The translations under genes were made by a program, and so were the position numbers. A DNA stretch of 64,000 bases, taken from Ardenticatenaceae bacterium (lineage in GTDB: Bacteria; Chloroflexota; Anaerolineae; Promineifilales; Promineifilaceae). Where the stretch lies: assembly GCA_020634415.1 (NCBI GenBank), contig JACKBT010000013.1, positions 1 through 64,000 of the forward strand, in the 5' to 3' direction. Below, one piece after another: positions 8,963-16,840 of the stretch. Below the pieces are notes generated by a model that saw only the letters and a program-made list of their open reading frames with translations, was not told the origin of the DNA and made no database searches. Each line of letters starts with the position of its first letter. Positions within the stretch are counted from its first letter, which is position 1.

Positions 8963-10534
8963 CTACTTGGCCGGATAGAGGTACAGCATATTTTTGTGTC
9001 GATCATAGTAATGGCGATAAATCTGCTGCGTATCCTCACTCACCGCTTCGTCCCCTTCGCGACGAAACGTTAGCCAGCCGCCGTGCCCACACTCCCGGCA
9101 AAAATAAGCGGGCAGCCCGCGCCAGGACGACCCTGGCGGCATATCATCCCGCCAGAAAAAGTCGGCCGTTTGGCTCACACGGCGCATCAGGCGGGACATC
9201 TCCCGCACCCACAACTGTGCTTGCAGCGTCAAAAACGGCCGTTCCCAGCCACCATCCTCGCGCCGCGCATAAGCCACCATCGCCAGAAACGACAGCAGCA
9301 CCAACCGCTGTTCCTCGGCCGTCAGTTGGGCAAAAGCCGCATCTTGCCGCGTCAGCGCCGCACAAACGGCCGTTACCGACAGCACCCCATCTCCCATCAC
9401 CTGCAGCAGTGCCCGCAAAAAACCGTGCGCCTTCAGCCGTTCTCCCAAAGCCAGCGGTGACAAAGCCTCTCCCCACCAGCCTGCCATCTGCCGTTGCAAA
9501 TAACCCTCATACGATTCGCCTGGCCGCTCCGCCAACGCGGCCACAGCCTCAGGCAGCGCCAACAAACTGGGCTCATCCGGCAAAAAAGCACGCAGCCCCA
9601 CCCGCACCTCGCCAATCACTGACTCTAGAGGGAACTCCACGCCAAAAATTTGCGCCGCAAACGCCGTCAGCTTCGTCACCGTATTTCCCGCCTCACTCAC
9701 CACCGTCGCCGACGTCCCCACCGGGCACAATCCCCCTGGCGCGATGCCCAGCCGCGCCCGCAAGCGGCGGATCAGACAGGCCACATCCGACCCCTGCGCC
9801 CCATCATAGGTATGCAGCTCATCCAGCACCAGGTAGCGCAGCGTCTCCGGCCCATTGTCCGCCCACAGCGGCTTATCCTCTGGCCGCAGCAGCAAAAAGT
9901 CCAACATCTTATAATTGGTCAAAAGAATGTCTGGTGGATTTTCCCGCAGAGCCGTGCGGCTATCAATCAGCTGATCGGGCCCCATCGCCATATAGGCCGA
10001 CTCGCCTTCCCCGCCCACATACAGCCCCGCTGTCACCACCCCTCGCAGCCGTTCATCGCCCCAAATTAACCCTGCCAACCGCCGCGCCTGATCCGTGGCC
10101 AGCGCATTCATGGGATACAAAATAATTGCCTTAATCCCCGCCGCCTCCCGCACGCGGTAACAATGATCCAAAATTGGGTACAAAAAACATTCCGTCTTCC
10201 CCGACCCCGTCCCTGTGGTAATAATGGTCGGCTGCGGCTCATGCCCCGCCTTAGATGTCAGCCGGGCAAAGGCCGCCACCTGGTGCACATAGGGTGTAAA
10301 GGGGGGAGCAATATCCAAATATTGGCCGCCGTTAGCGGTACTCGCGGCCGTTTCCCCCACCTTGGCAAAAGGCAGCCGCAGCTGCATATACGGTCCCTGG
10401 AACATCCCCCCATCTGCCTGCGTCAAAAAAGCAACCAACGCTGCCTCTAGATCGTCATCCTGAAAGTTAAACGTTGTCGTCAGATAACCCAGCAGCGTGC
10501 GCTGTACATCGTCAGTGAGGGTAAGTGGAATCAT
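8963..10534 (-). pseudogene. Giant DEAD/DEAH helicase, N-terminal part (helicase N domain)
   Basis: The gene starts at ATG 10534 with no strong ribosome site. The first RecA-like domain shows TIITTGTGSGKTECF (Walker A, near residue 105), ILYPMNALATDQARR (motif Ia), PDILLTNYKMLDFLLLRPED and YLVLDELHTYDGAQG (Walker B/DELH), then CPVGTSATV (motif III). This layout belongs to very large DUF1998 helicases found beside methylases in defence islands, which are distantly like DrmA/DrmB of DISARM fused in one chain. The frame ends at an amber codon at 8963-8965 inside YLYPAK-stop-DVPGSG, a single nonsense change. The system is therefore probably inactive unless the stop is suppressed. Confidence 0.85.
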
Positions 10535-10596
10535 AGTGATGATATCCGAGTGCTAAATAGATGAGTATTCACATTGTGGCAACTATAGGGTGTCTT

Positions 10597-10985
10597 TTAT
10601 CTGCCTTCCTGATAAAGAATTGCATCAATTTCTTGCAAAACATCACCCAGGTGAGGAGGTGTGGCTGCTTCAATCGCTTGCGGCATATGTTTGTGATGAG
10701 GGTGGGTGGCGATTTCAGGGTGATGGGGGCATTATCATAGCGGAAACGAAGTTGATTTTGGGCATCCTGATAATGATAGGCATAGTCTGTTTTAATCAAA
10801 ACGACCCCATGTTCAATGAGCACTTCTACAAATTCCAACAATGAACCATCCCAAAAACGTAAACGACCTTCAACAATGCCTTCTCGATCAGGCACAATTT
10901 CTTGCCAGCGAAAAGATTCAATCACAATCTCTTGTCGCGTATATAAAATATTTTGGATTAGATTGAAATGCTGTTTTAGGCGCAT
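10597..10985 (-). pseudogene. TumE-like toxin, frameshifted
   Basis: The frame from ATG 10985 reads like a TumE/DUF6516-family protein up to LRFRYDNAP. The family then usually continues with a His-rich PHHPE segment. Here the ORF slides into an unrelated frame, but the other frame reads PHHPEIATHPHHKHMPQAIE and on to DAILYQEGR, ending at TAA 10597-10599. The switch lies at a run of five G (10725-10729, plus strand), where one more base would restore about 129 residues. It could be a true null mutation or a homopolymer sequencing error. The preceding gene, 4 bases upstream, is the presumed antitoxin. Confidence 0.65.
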
Positions 10986-10989
10986 TGGC

Positions 10990-11307
10990 TCAGGCAGCGA
11001 AAGAGGGTGGTAAAGATTCGGCCAGGACTAGCTTCAAGCTGTTGGAAATGCTTTCTTTGAGCCGTAAATAAAGGCGATAACGACCAGCCCAGGCAACGAA
11101 TTGGACATCATCGCCCATTTGACCTGCCTGGTAAAGGCGATGAAACTCAGCCGAGGCAAGGTTATGCGTCTGCTCTAGCTCCGCCAATTGGCGTTCTAAC
11201 TGCAACAGCTCTTCAATCGGATCATAATTTTCTGCGGCTGCTTGCACCATTTGGCGTAATTCAGTCACAGATGGTTTGTTTCCCTCGTTAAACGTTATGA
11301 TTGGCAT
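10990..11307 (-). CDS. TumA-like antitoxin
   Basis: This 105-residue acidic protein begins at ATG 11307 behind AGAGGA. It has a heptad-rich helix around residues 30-50 (IEELLQLERQLAELEQ). It then contains FHRLYQAGQMGDDVQFVAWAG, a pattern often seen in small proteins encoded beside TumE-like toxins. It would neutralise the toxin at 10597-10985 and possibly repress the pair. The assignment is made from partner and pattern, not from a search. Confidence 0.5.
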   Translation of the reverse strand: MPIITFNEGNKPSVTELRQMVQAAAENYDPIEELLQLERQLAELEQTHNLASAEFHRLYQAGQMGDDVQFVAWAGRYRLYLRLKESISNSLKLVLAESLPPSFAA

Positions 11308-11447
11308 AAAACAAATCCTCTAACAAAGTTTGCTACATTATACACGAAGACTGTTGAAGCCGTTCATGCTATTATTTTCTGTAGACCAGCCACCATCATT
11401 GCTGATACATCCTTGCTCTGTTTAGGTAGCCATCTTTTCGATCAATT

Positions 11448-12443
11448 TTATGAATACAAATCCGGCCGTTCGGCTTTGATGCGTTTGACGACCATAAACG
11501 CTTCCTCACTGGTTTGTATCGCCAGCGCTTGACCCACACTCCTTTGTGCCTCTTCCCACCGCCCCAAATCACACAAAGCGGCGGCGCGGGAAGTTAAGAG
11601 AGCCGCATTCCCTGTTGGTAGAAAGTGATTGGTTTCCTGGATGGCCTGGGCTGGATGAGAGCGTAGGCGCAGCACGGCACAAAGGATAGCTGCCCCCACA
11701 TGGCTGTTGGGCTCTAAGGTGAGAATGCGACGGGCCAGCCGTTCTGCCCGATCATATTGTTGGGTATTGCGGGCGTTTTGGCTGCGTGTGATCAGCTCAC
11801 TGATGTCTGTGATTTTGTTGTCCTCTTCGGCCAGCAGCGGATTTAACCGTTGATTGAGATGACGCAGGACAACTTCAGGCGGTTTGAGGTACTGTTCATC
11901 CATCCAATGCTGCCCCGTCCAGGTATATGTTTGACCCTCATATGCTACCTTAGTCAGGGATGTTTTGCGGCGCTTTCCTTTGGATTCGTTTTTTTCGGGT
12001 GGCGGCATAACAACTTCTTCTGGCGGCCAATTTTCTGGCGGGGGTGGGGGGAGAGTGGGCGCAGGTAGCCCTACAGGCATCCTGACTGTTGCCTCTGGCG
12101 TGACCACTGTTTCTGGAGTGGCCTCAGCCGCCACGACGACAGTTGTGAGCAATTGGTTGATATCTTGGCGTAGAGGAGCCAGGCGTGCTTCTGCAAAAAT
12201 ATTGTTGTTGACCAAAAAAGTCAACCAATGTGCTATCGCTGCCAGATCATGACGCAGCAAAGCGAGTTGGCGTTGGCTGGCTGCGGGCTTTTGGCTGTGG
12301 CCTTGCAGACGGCGAGCAGCGTGGGTCAACTGGTCGGCGAGTAAGGCTTGGTGGGATGTACCTGGCAGGGCCGCGATAACCTGATGGAGGCGAAGTAGTA
12401 AGGCGGCTATGGGGTCGCTGTTAGGGGTTGGTATGACGGACAT
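11448..12443 (-). CDS. TPR-like protein of the defence operon
   Basis: This 331-residue protein starts 2 bases after the methylase-like ORF, so the two are probably co-translated. The N-terminal ~100 residues are helical. Residues ~115-160 form a proline-rich linker (LPPPPPENWPPEEV) followed by a basic patch, KGKRRKTS. A short YEGQTYTWTGQHWMDEQYL segment follows. The C-terminal ~120 residues are a TPR-like helical repeat region (NTQQYDRAERLARRILTLEP and GRWEEAQRSVGQALAIQ). It may be a scaffold or adaptor for the helicase/methylase. No enzymatic motif is seen. Confidence 0.5.
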   Translation of the reverse strand: MSVIPTPNSDPIAALLLRLHQVIAALPGTSHQALLADQLTHAARRLQGHSQKPAASQRQLALLRHDLAAIAHWLTFLVNNNIFAEARLAPLRQDINQLLTTVVVAAEATPETVVTPEATVRMPVGLPAPTLPPPPPENWPPEEVVMPPPEKNESKGKRRKTSLTKVAYEGQTYTWTGQHWMDEQYLKPPEVVLRHLNQRLNPLLAEEDNKITDISELITRSQNARNTQQYDRAERLARRILTLEPNSHVGAAILCAVLRLRSHPAQAIQETNHFLPTGNAALLTSRAAALCDLGRWEEAQRSVGQALAIQTSEEAFMVVKRIKAERPDLYS

Positions 12444-12445
12444 GC

Positions 12446-12925
12446 TTAGGCTTCCCCCGCCAACCGCTGCGCGAAATGGGCCCAGGCTTGGCGATAATCC
12501 GCCTCCCGATCCACGGGGGTGAAGGGGGGTACCATGGCTGGGAAGTCGGGGTGGCCTTCATCCACGCCTAATTCGCCATGGAGAGTTTTGACGGGCACGA
12601 CATAGCCGCGCTGGTCAAAGCGCAGCCGCTGTTCATTTTGTTGCAGCACGGGGAACTGTACTCGGTAAATCGTTAGCAGCTCATCCAATGTCAGCCCCAG
12701 CGCCATGGCTGCCAGCACATCAATCTCCACCAACGCCTGCCGCCGCTCGAACTCATTGCGTAAGGCCACATCCCGCTGCCACTGTGGGGTGAGAGTGTGC
12801 CAAGGCGCAAGACGAGAATCGGAAGCACTCCACCTATTCCCATTAAAATGAGGTTCGTAAAACTCTTCCCATAGAGAAGCGAAATGCCTCGTTAAACAGT
12901 TAAGTCTCAAAGTACGAACATTCAT
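12446..12925 (-). CDS. C-terminal domain of an Eco57I/PglX-like DNA methylase
   Basis: The 159 residues contain WQRDVALRNEFERRQALVEI and DVLAAMALGLTLDELLTIYR followed by VQFPVLQQNE. From memory, these belong to the last part of large adenine-specific methylases in phage-defence loci. The SAM-binding NPPY motif is absent, so the ORF cannot methylate alone. It may be a truncated relic or a detached specificity/partner domain. Its original ribosome site (AAGGAG at 13949-13954) and start codon lie on the far side of an IS982 insertion. The ATG at 12925 is kept because the target duplication contains it. Confidence 0.55.
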   Translation of the reverse strand: MNVRTLRLNCLTRHFASLWEEFYEPHFNGNRWSASDSRLAPWHTLTPQWQRDVALRNEFERRQALVEIDVLAAMALGLTLDELLTIYRVQFPVLQQNEQRLRFDQRGYVVPVKTLHGELGVDEGHPDFPAMVPPFTPVDREADYRQAWAHFAQRLAGEA

Positions 12926-12930
12926 AATTT

Positions 12931-13937
12931 ACCCTATCTATGGGTTTTCAAAAGAGGTTTTCTCTGGACGAAAAGGGGCCTTTCAAAGACACTTTCCAAA
13001 ATCTTACCTAAGGAGTGTGTCCATGAAAGGCTTAACCAACTATATCACAGAGGTCTCTTGGGAAGACATCATTATTTTCTGGTTTGTTCAAATCGATGAT
13101 GGTTACAAAAAACTTATCGCTCAACGAGGTTCTCCGTTACGCCAGCGCGGGCCTGAACCCACGATGTCAGATAGTGAAGTCATGACGATTTCTCTGGTCA
13201 TTGAGACGTTTTTCAAGGGGTGCGAAGAAATTGGCTACACATTTGTTTGCCAATTCTTGAGACACATGTTTCCCAACTTGCTGGATTTAGACCGATTTAA
13301 TCAGCGAAGACGACAATTGGTCAATGTTATTGAAGCAATGCGACAACAATTCAAACAACAGTTGTTGGATTCAAAAGAAAATGTCCGGCTCGTAGACAGC
13401 GCACCGGTGACCTTGATGACCTATACACGGGGGTCACGATGCGAGAGCGTATATGGGCCAGAGTATTTTGGCGTTGTTACCAGCAAAAAGGGTAAGTTCT
13501 TTGGTTTGCGCTTGCACCTCACGGCGACACCAGACCAACTCATTGACCAATGGTTATTAGCACCAGCGTCTGTTCCTGATGGCAAAGCAGTTGATGCCCT
13601 GCTGGAAGGCTGTACGGATCTGGCCGTCATTGGCGACAAGGCCTACAACGACGAAGAACTAGAAGAGCGTTTGTGGCGCAAGCGGCGTATTCATTTGCTG
13701 CCTTTACGCAAAAGCAACCAAACGAAACAATGGTCAGCTGATGTTCGTCGAGCGCTGGGTAGGGTCCGCCATCGAGTAGAAACAGTTTTTAGTGTGTTAA
13801 CCACGGTTTTTAATGTGCAGCATCCGCGAGGACGGAGTTTAGCCGGTCATGTGGTTCGGGTTGCCACCTGTATCTTGGCGCACACCATGAGCTTTCTCAT
13901 TGCTCAGAATTCTATCGGCTAAACCCATAGATAGAGT
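12931..13937 (+). mobile_element. IS982-family insertion sequence
   Basis: Near-perfect 17-bp ends ACCCTATCTATGGGTTT (12931-12947) and its complement (13921-13937, one mismatch) bound one transposase gene. ATTCATA flanks both sides (12922-12928 and 13938-13944) as the target duplication, although four extra bases lie between the left copy and the repeat. The element is inserted at the start codon of the methylase-like gene. Confidence 0.8.
13023..13922 (+). CDS. IS982-family transposase
   Basis: I chose ATG 13023 because AGGAG lies seven bases upstream; a GTG at 13017 is in frame. The 299-residue protein shows VRLVDSAPV (first Asp), DLAVIGDKAYNDEEL (second Asp) and VRHRVETVFSVLTTVFNVQHP (Glu region). 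This is the DDE arrangement of IS982. The frame is uninterrupted, so the element may be active. Confidence 0.85.
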   Translation: MKGLTNYITEVSWEDIIIFWFVQIDDGYKKLIAQRGSPLRQRGPEPTMSDSEVMTISLVIETFFKGCEEIGYTFVCQFLRHMFPNLLDLDRFNQRRRQLVNVIEAMRQQFKQQLLDSKENVRLVDSAPVTLMTYTRGSRCESVYGPEYFGVVTSKKGKFFGLRLHLTATPDQLIDQWLLAPASVPDGKAVDALLEGCTDLAVIGDKAYNDEELEERLWRKRRIHLLPLRKSNQTKQWSADVRRALGRVRHRVETVFSVLTTVFNVQHPRGRSLAGHVVRVATCILAHTMSFLIAQNSIG

Positions 13938-13940
13938 ATT

Positions 13941-13954
13941 CATAGCATCTCCTT
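13941..13954 (-). promoter_or_regulatory. Displaced ribosome binding site and duplicate start codon
   Basis: On the minus strand AAGGAG (13949-13954) is followed five bases later by ATG (13941-13943) and then the IS982 end. Before insertion this site served the methylase-like ORF now starting at 12925. Confidence 0.7.
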
Positions 13955-14018
13955 GGATATTTGCAGGGGGGCAGGGGAGATTTTCCCTTTGCCCCCTCTC
14001 CCTCCGCTCTTCTGCCTC

Positions 14019-16136
14019 TTATGTCCAGGGCATCTCCCGATAAACAGCAAACTGTGTCCCCTGCCCGTTGACGGGCAGCGTAAACTCCCCGCGGCGAGCA
14101 CGCTGCCATTCGGTATGCGCCCAGATGAACAGGGTGAAGAGCTGCTGGTGATTCAAATCGCCACTTTGAGCCTCGAACTGCTGTGCAAACCAATCGCTGT
14201 AGGCTTCATTGCTGCTCATCGGCCGTCCCGTAAGGAACTCAAAAGCATTCCATTGGTGGCCATGGCGATTGGCCGACTTGACCAGGTGCAGAATCTGTTC
14301 TTTGAGCCACTCCCGGGGCACACCGGGCGGGTTGGGATGAGCCGGAATCTGCTCATGCCAGGCTGTGGTCGGCGCAAATTGGCGGCAGACGGGGATGCGG
14401 GGAGCCTGCTTATCTGGCGATTGCAGCAGTTTGAAGCTGACGCTGCGCAGACGGCCAGCCCAGGCACAATGGGGTACCGTCTCATCTTTGGTGGGGCTGG
14501 CTTCCAGGTGATGGCGGCAGCCATGACAAGCGGTAGCAAAGGGGTGACTGACTGTAAGCTGTTCATGCCGGTGCATGAAGTCGGCGATTTGTGTCCGCTG
14601 CTTGGCGATGGGGGAATCTGGGGGTGGACTTGTTGGCCCCTCGGCGACAGTTTCTTCGCCTGCTGGCTGGGTGGGGGGCGACGGCCGTTCTTCCTGAGCC
14701 TCTGTCGTTGTGGGCGTGGTGACGGGTTGGGCAGTTTCGGCGGCAACAGCGGCTGCCGCGGCAACGGCGGCTGCCGCGGCAACGGCCGTTGCCGCATCCT
14801 CTTCTGCTTGTTCTTTGGCCGCTTGTGCTTGCCAGGCGGCCAGTAAGTCCTCGTAACTTTTCACCCGATAATCGCCGCCCTCGCCCACTACACCGGGGTG
14901 TTCGCCCCAATCCCAGGGCACCCGTACCTCAAAGCTGTCCTCTGGTGCCAGGCCATGCAGACAGCGTGTGGCTGTTTCACCTACACGACAAGGCATTCCC
15001 AAGACACCACCTTGCCCTTGCGATACATCTGAGCGGAGTTGCCGTGGCGGTAATTGGGCAAGGGGGCAGGTGGTGCAGGCGATTTCGGTGAGGAGGTGCT
15101 GGCTAACGGCCGTCCAATTGATGCGGCCGTTGCCGTGGCCGTTCGTGAAATAGGTGTCCCCGCCCAAAGCCTGGAACCACAAAGTCAACTTATCCTGATG
15201 GCTCCAGGGTTCTTCATGGACATCCCGATAGATGAGCATGGCGGCGGTAGCATAGGCATCTTCGGGGTAGGCTTCCACCACCTGCCCCCACAACCGTACT
15301 AAAGCACGGGCAATATTACGTTGGGACTGATGTTTGACCATCAGCGGCCGTTGCAAACCCGGCCATTTCTTCAAGGTAGCGGCACACGCCTTAATCGCTT
15401 TGGCCGTCAGACTGCCTGGGGCTTGCCCAGAGCTAGCGGCCACATTGGCGACAATGAAGATAGCCAGCCCCGTTCGTTTGGGTTCGGGCAAATCAGCGAC
15501 AGCCGCAGCCACACTCATGGGCAGGTCACCCGTGGCAATGAGTTGGGCCAGTTCGGTAGGGATTTGGGCCAGAGCTAAATGATTCAGCACATAATTTAGG
15601 TGCTGCCCCACATTACGGGCAATCTCTTCAGGGGTGGCTCCGGCCTCGATGGCTTGCTGGAAACTGTGGGCCACGCCCAGGGCATCTGGCTTCTCGCTGC
15701 CGTAGTTGGCCGCTTGTAAGGCTAGAATCTGCGCTTTGGGATTGCCCTCGAAGGTGACGAAGGCGATTTCTTCTGCCCCATATTTGACAAGTAAAGAAGC
15801 GATAACTTGTTCTAGCGACCCCAGCGATTCAACCAGGGTAGTGAGCATGGTGCGGACGACTTCGATGGTAATTTCCCTGTCTGGATGTTCTTGTGCCCAA
15901 TCCCGTAGAGCCAAGGCCAGCAACTGCGCCATGTGGCGCCGGTGGCCGCTGATGATGTGGTAGGTGGCGGCTCCATCGGCAGTGGTCTGACCGGTGGTTG
16001 AAGCCACGATGGGCTGCCAGGTATCCAGGTCTCGTTCGTAGATTTGCAAGGTCAAAGAGGCCAGGGAATCTAAATCATAGGTGGTGCGCATTTGCGCCGG
16101 ATGGGCTTTGAGGTGGTGGATGGCTGTTGTGGGCAT
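14019..16136 (-). CDS. ParB/Srx-domain protein
   Basis: This 705-residue protein starts at ATG 16136 with AAAGGAGA upstream. The ParB-like nuclease/CTPase fold lies near the start (residues ~20-80) and carries YHIISGHRRHMAQLLAL. The GHRR box is the conserved ParB signature. Two cysteine groups (CTTCPLA near residue 350; ATACHGCRHHL near 570) may bind metal. An alanine-rich spacer, with alternating A/V around residues 445-475, separates the halves. Such long ParB relatives are common on plasmids and integrative elements of Chloroflexota and Actinomycetota. It is co-directional with the split gene upstream and the methylase-like ORF downstream. Confidence 0.75.
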   Translation of the reverse strand: MPTTAIHHLKAHPAQMRTTYDLDSLASLTLQIYERDLDTWQPIVASTTGQTTADGAATYHIISGHRRHMAQLLALALRDWAQEHPDREITIEVVRTMLTTLVESLGSLEQVIASLLVKYGAEEIAFVTFEGNPKAQILALQAANYGSEKPDALGVAHSFQQAIEAGATPEEIARNVGQHLNYVLNHLALAQIPTELAQLIATGDLPMSVAAAVADLPEPKRTGLAIFIVANVAASSGQAPGSLTAKAIKACAATLKKWPGLQRPLMVKHQSQRNIARALVRLWGQVVEAYPEDAYATAAMLIYRDVHEEPWSHQDKLTLWFQALGGDTYFTNGHGNGRINWTAVSQHLLTEIACTTCPLAQLPPRQLRSDVSQGQGGVLGMPCRVGETATRCLHGLAPEDSFEVRVPWDWGEHPGVVGEGGDYRVKSYEDLLAAWQAQAAKEQAEEDAATAVAAAAAVAAAAAVAAETAQPVTTPTTTEAQEERPSPPTQPAGEETVAEGPTSPPPDSPIAKQRTQIADFMHRHEQLTVSHPFATACHGCRHHLEASPTKDETVPHCAWAGRLRSVSFKLLQSPDKQAPRIPVCRQFAPTTAWHEQIPAHPNPPGVPREWLKEQILHLVKSANRHGHQWNAFEFLTGRPMSSNEAYSDWFAQQFEAQSGDLNHQQLFTLFIWAHTEWQRARRGEFTLPVNGQGTQFAVYREMPWT

Positions 16137-16290
16137 GGGGATGTCTCCTTTGTGAATGGGCTTGATTATGGACGGGAGGTGTTATGAGTAAACGGCCGTT
16201 GGCTGGGCCAGCGGCTAAATGGGATGCCTATATAATAAGGAAGAGAGTGGTGATTAAAGGTAGAAAAGTGGGGAGAGAATGAGGGGGAAT

Positions 16291-16740
16291 CTAGTATTCA
16301 GAGGGGGTGAGAATTGTGGTGACCGAGCGATCCCACTCACTGATTATCCAGATATGCTCGGTCTCGCCATTGCTGAGAAGAACGTTGTAAGCCGAAAGAA
16401 TCCGATACCCTTCTTTAACCGCTAGGTCATTCTGCCGTTTATCAAAGGCATCAAGTTCGCCCCAATCCCCAGCGGCATGGCGGGCCAGGTAAGGAGTGAA
16501 GTCTGTGGCCAAAGCAGCCGCGCCAGGTGTCATGACGATTTGTCCCAATTCAAACAAGGCCTGGGCGTAGGTTTCATCGGCCAAGCTGATGGACAGGATG
16601 GGCAAACCGACGTTATCCGGCTGCAGCCGGGCTTTGAACTGCCAGTAACGCCGCCCCAAACCGCGAATGATGACAGTGAAGAGACGTTCGTTGGGGGTAC
16701 TGTCTTGACCACCAACGATACACATGCCCAAGTTGGGTAG
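16291..16740 (-). CDS. 3' exon of the intron-split plasmid-type protein
   Basis: Joined to 19171-19695, this exon gives one 324-residue protein (junction RQVAH|LPNLGMCIVGGQDS). The 149 residues contain YLARHAAGDWGELD, GYRILSAYNV and the end WIISEWDRSVTTILTPSEY. This is a well-populated family on plasmids and ICEs with no firm function; some databases label it loosely as restriction-associated. It could be expressed after intron splicing. A separate start at TTG 16731 is unlikely. Confidence 0.65.
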   Translation of the reverse strand, partial: LPNLGMCIVGGQDSTPNERLFTVIIRGLGRRYWQFKARLQPDNVGLPILSISLADETYAQALFELGQIVMTPGAAALATDFTPYLARHAAGDWGELDAFDKRQNDLAVKEGYRILSAYNVLLSNGETEHIWIISEWDRSVTTILTPSEY

Positions 16741-16797
16741 GTCGAGGGCGAGTTACTGCTGTTTTCATAGCCAGCACTTTTCCCTCTTCCCCCCTCC

Positions 16798-16831
16798 GAA
16801 CCGGACTTGAAATTTTCACTTCATCCGGCTC
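16798..16831 (-). ncRNA. Group II intron domain V
   Basis: The minus strand reads GAGCCGGATGAAGTG, then AAAA, then TTTCAAGTCCGGTTC. This is a 34-nt hairpin of the classic domain V shape, placed 57 nt before the intron end. It is the catalytic core of the ribozyme. Confidence 0.8.
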
Positions 16832-16840
16832 TCCAGTTAA

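Noticed and set aside
9217..10125. 302-residue plus-strand ORF antisense to the helicase
   Set aside because: It is proline/alanine-rich without motifs, and the other strand encodes a clear DEAD/DEAH helicase.
13953..14846. 297-residue plus-strand ORF over the ParB gene
   Set aside because: Its composition follows the alanine-rich coding on the other strand and no family fits.
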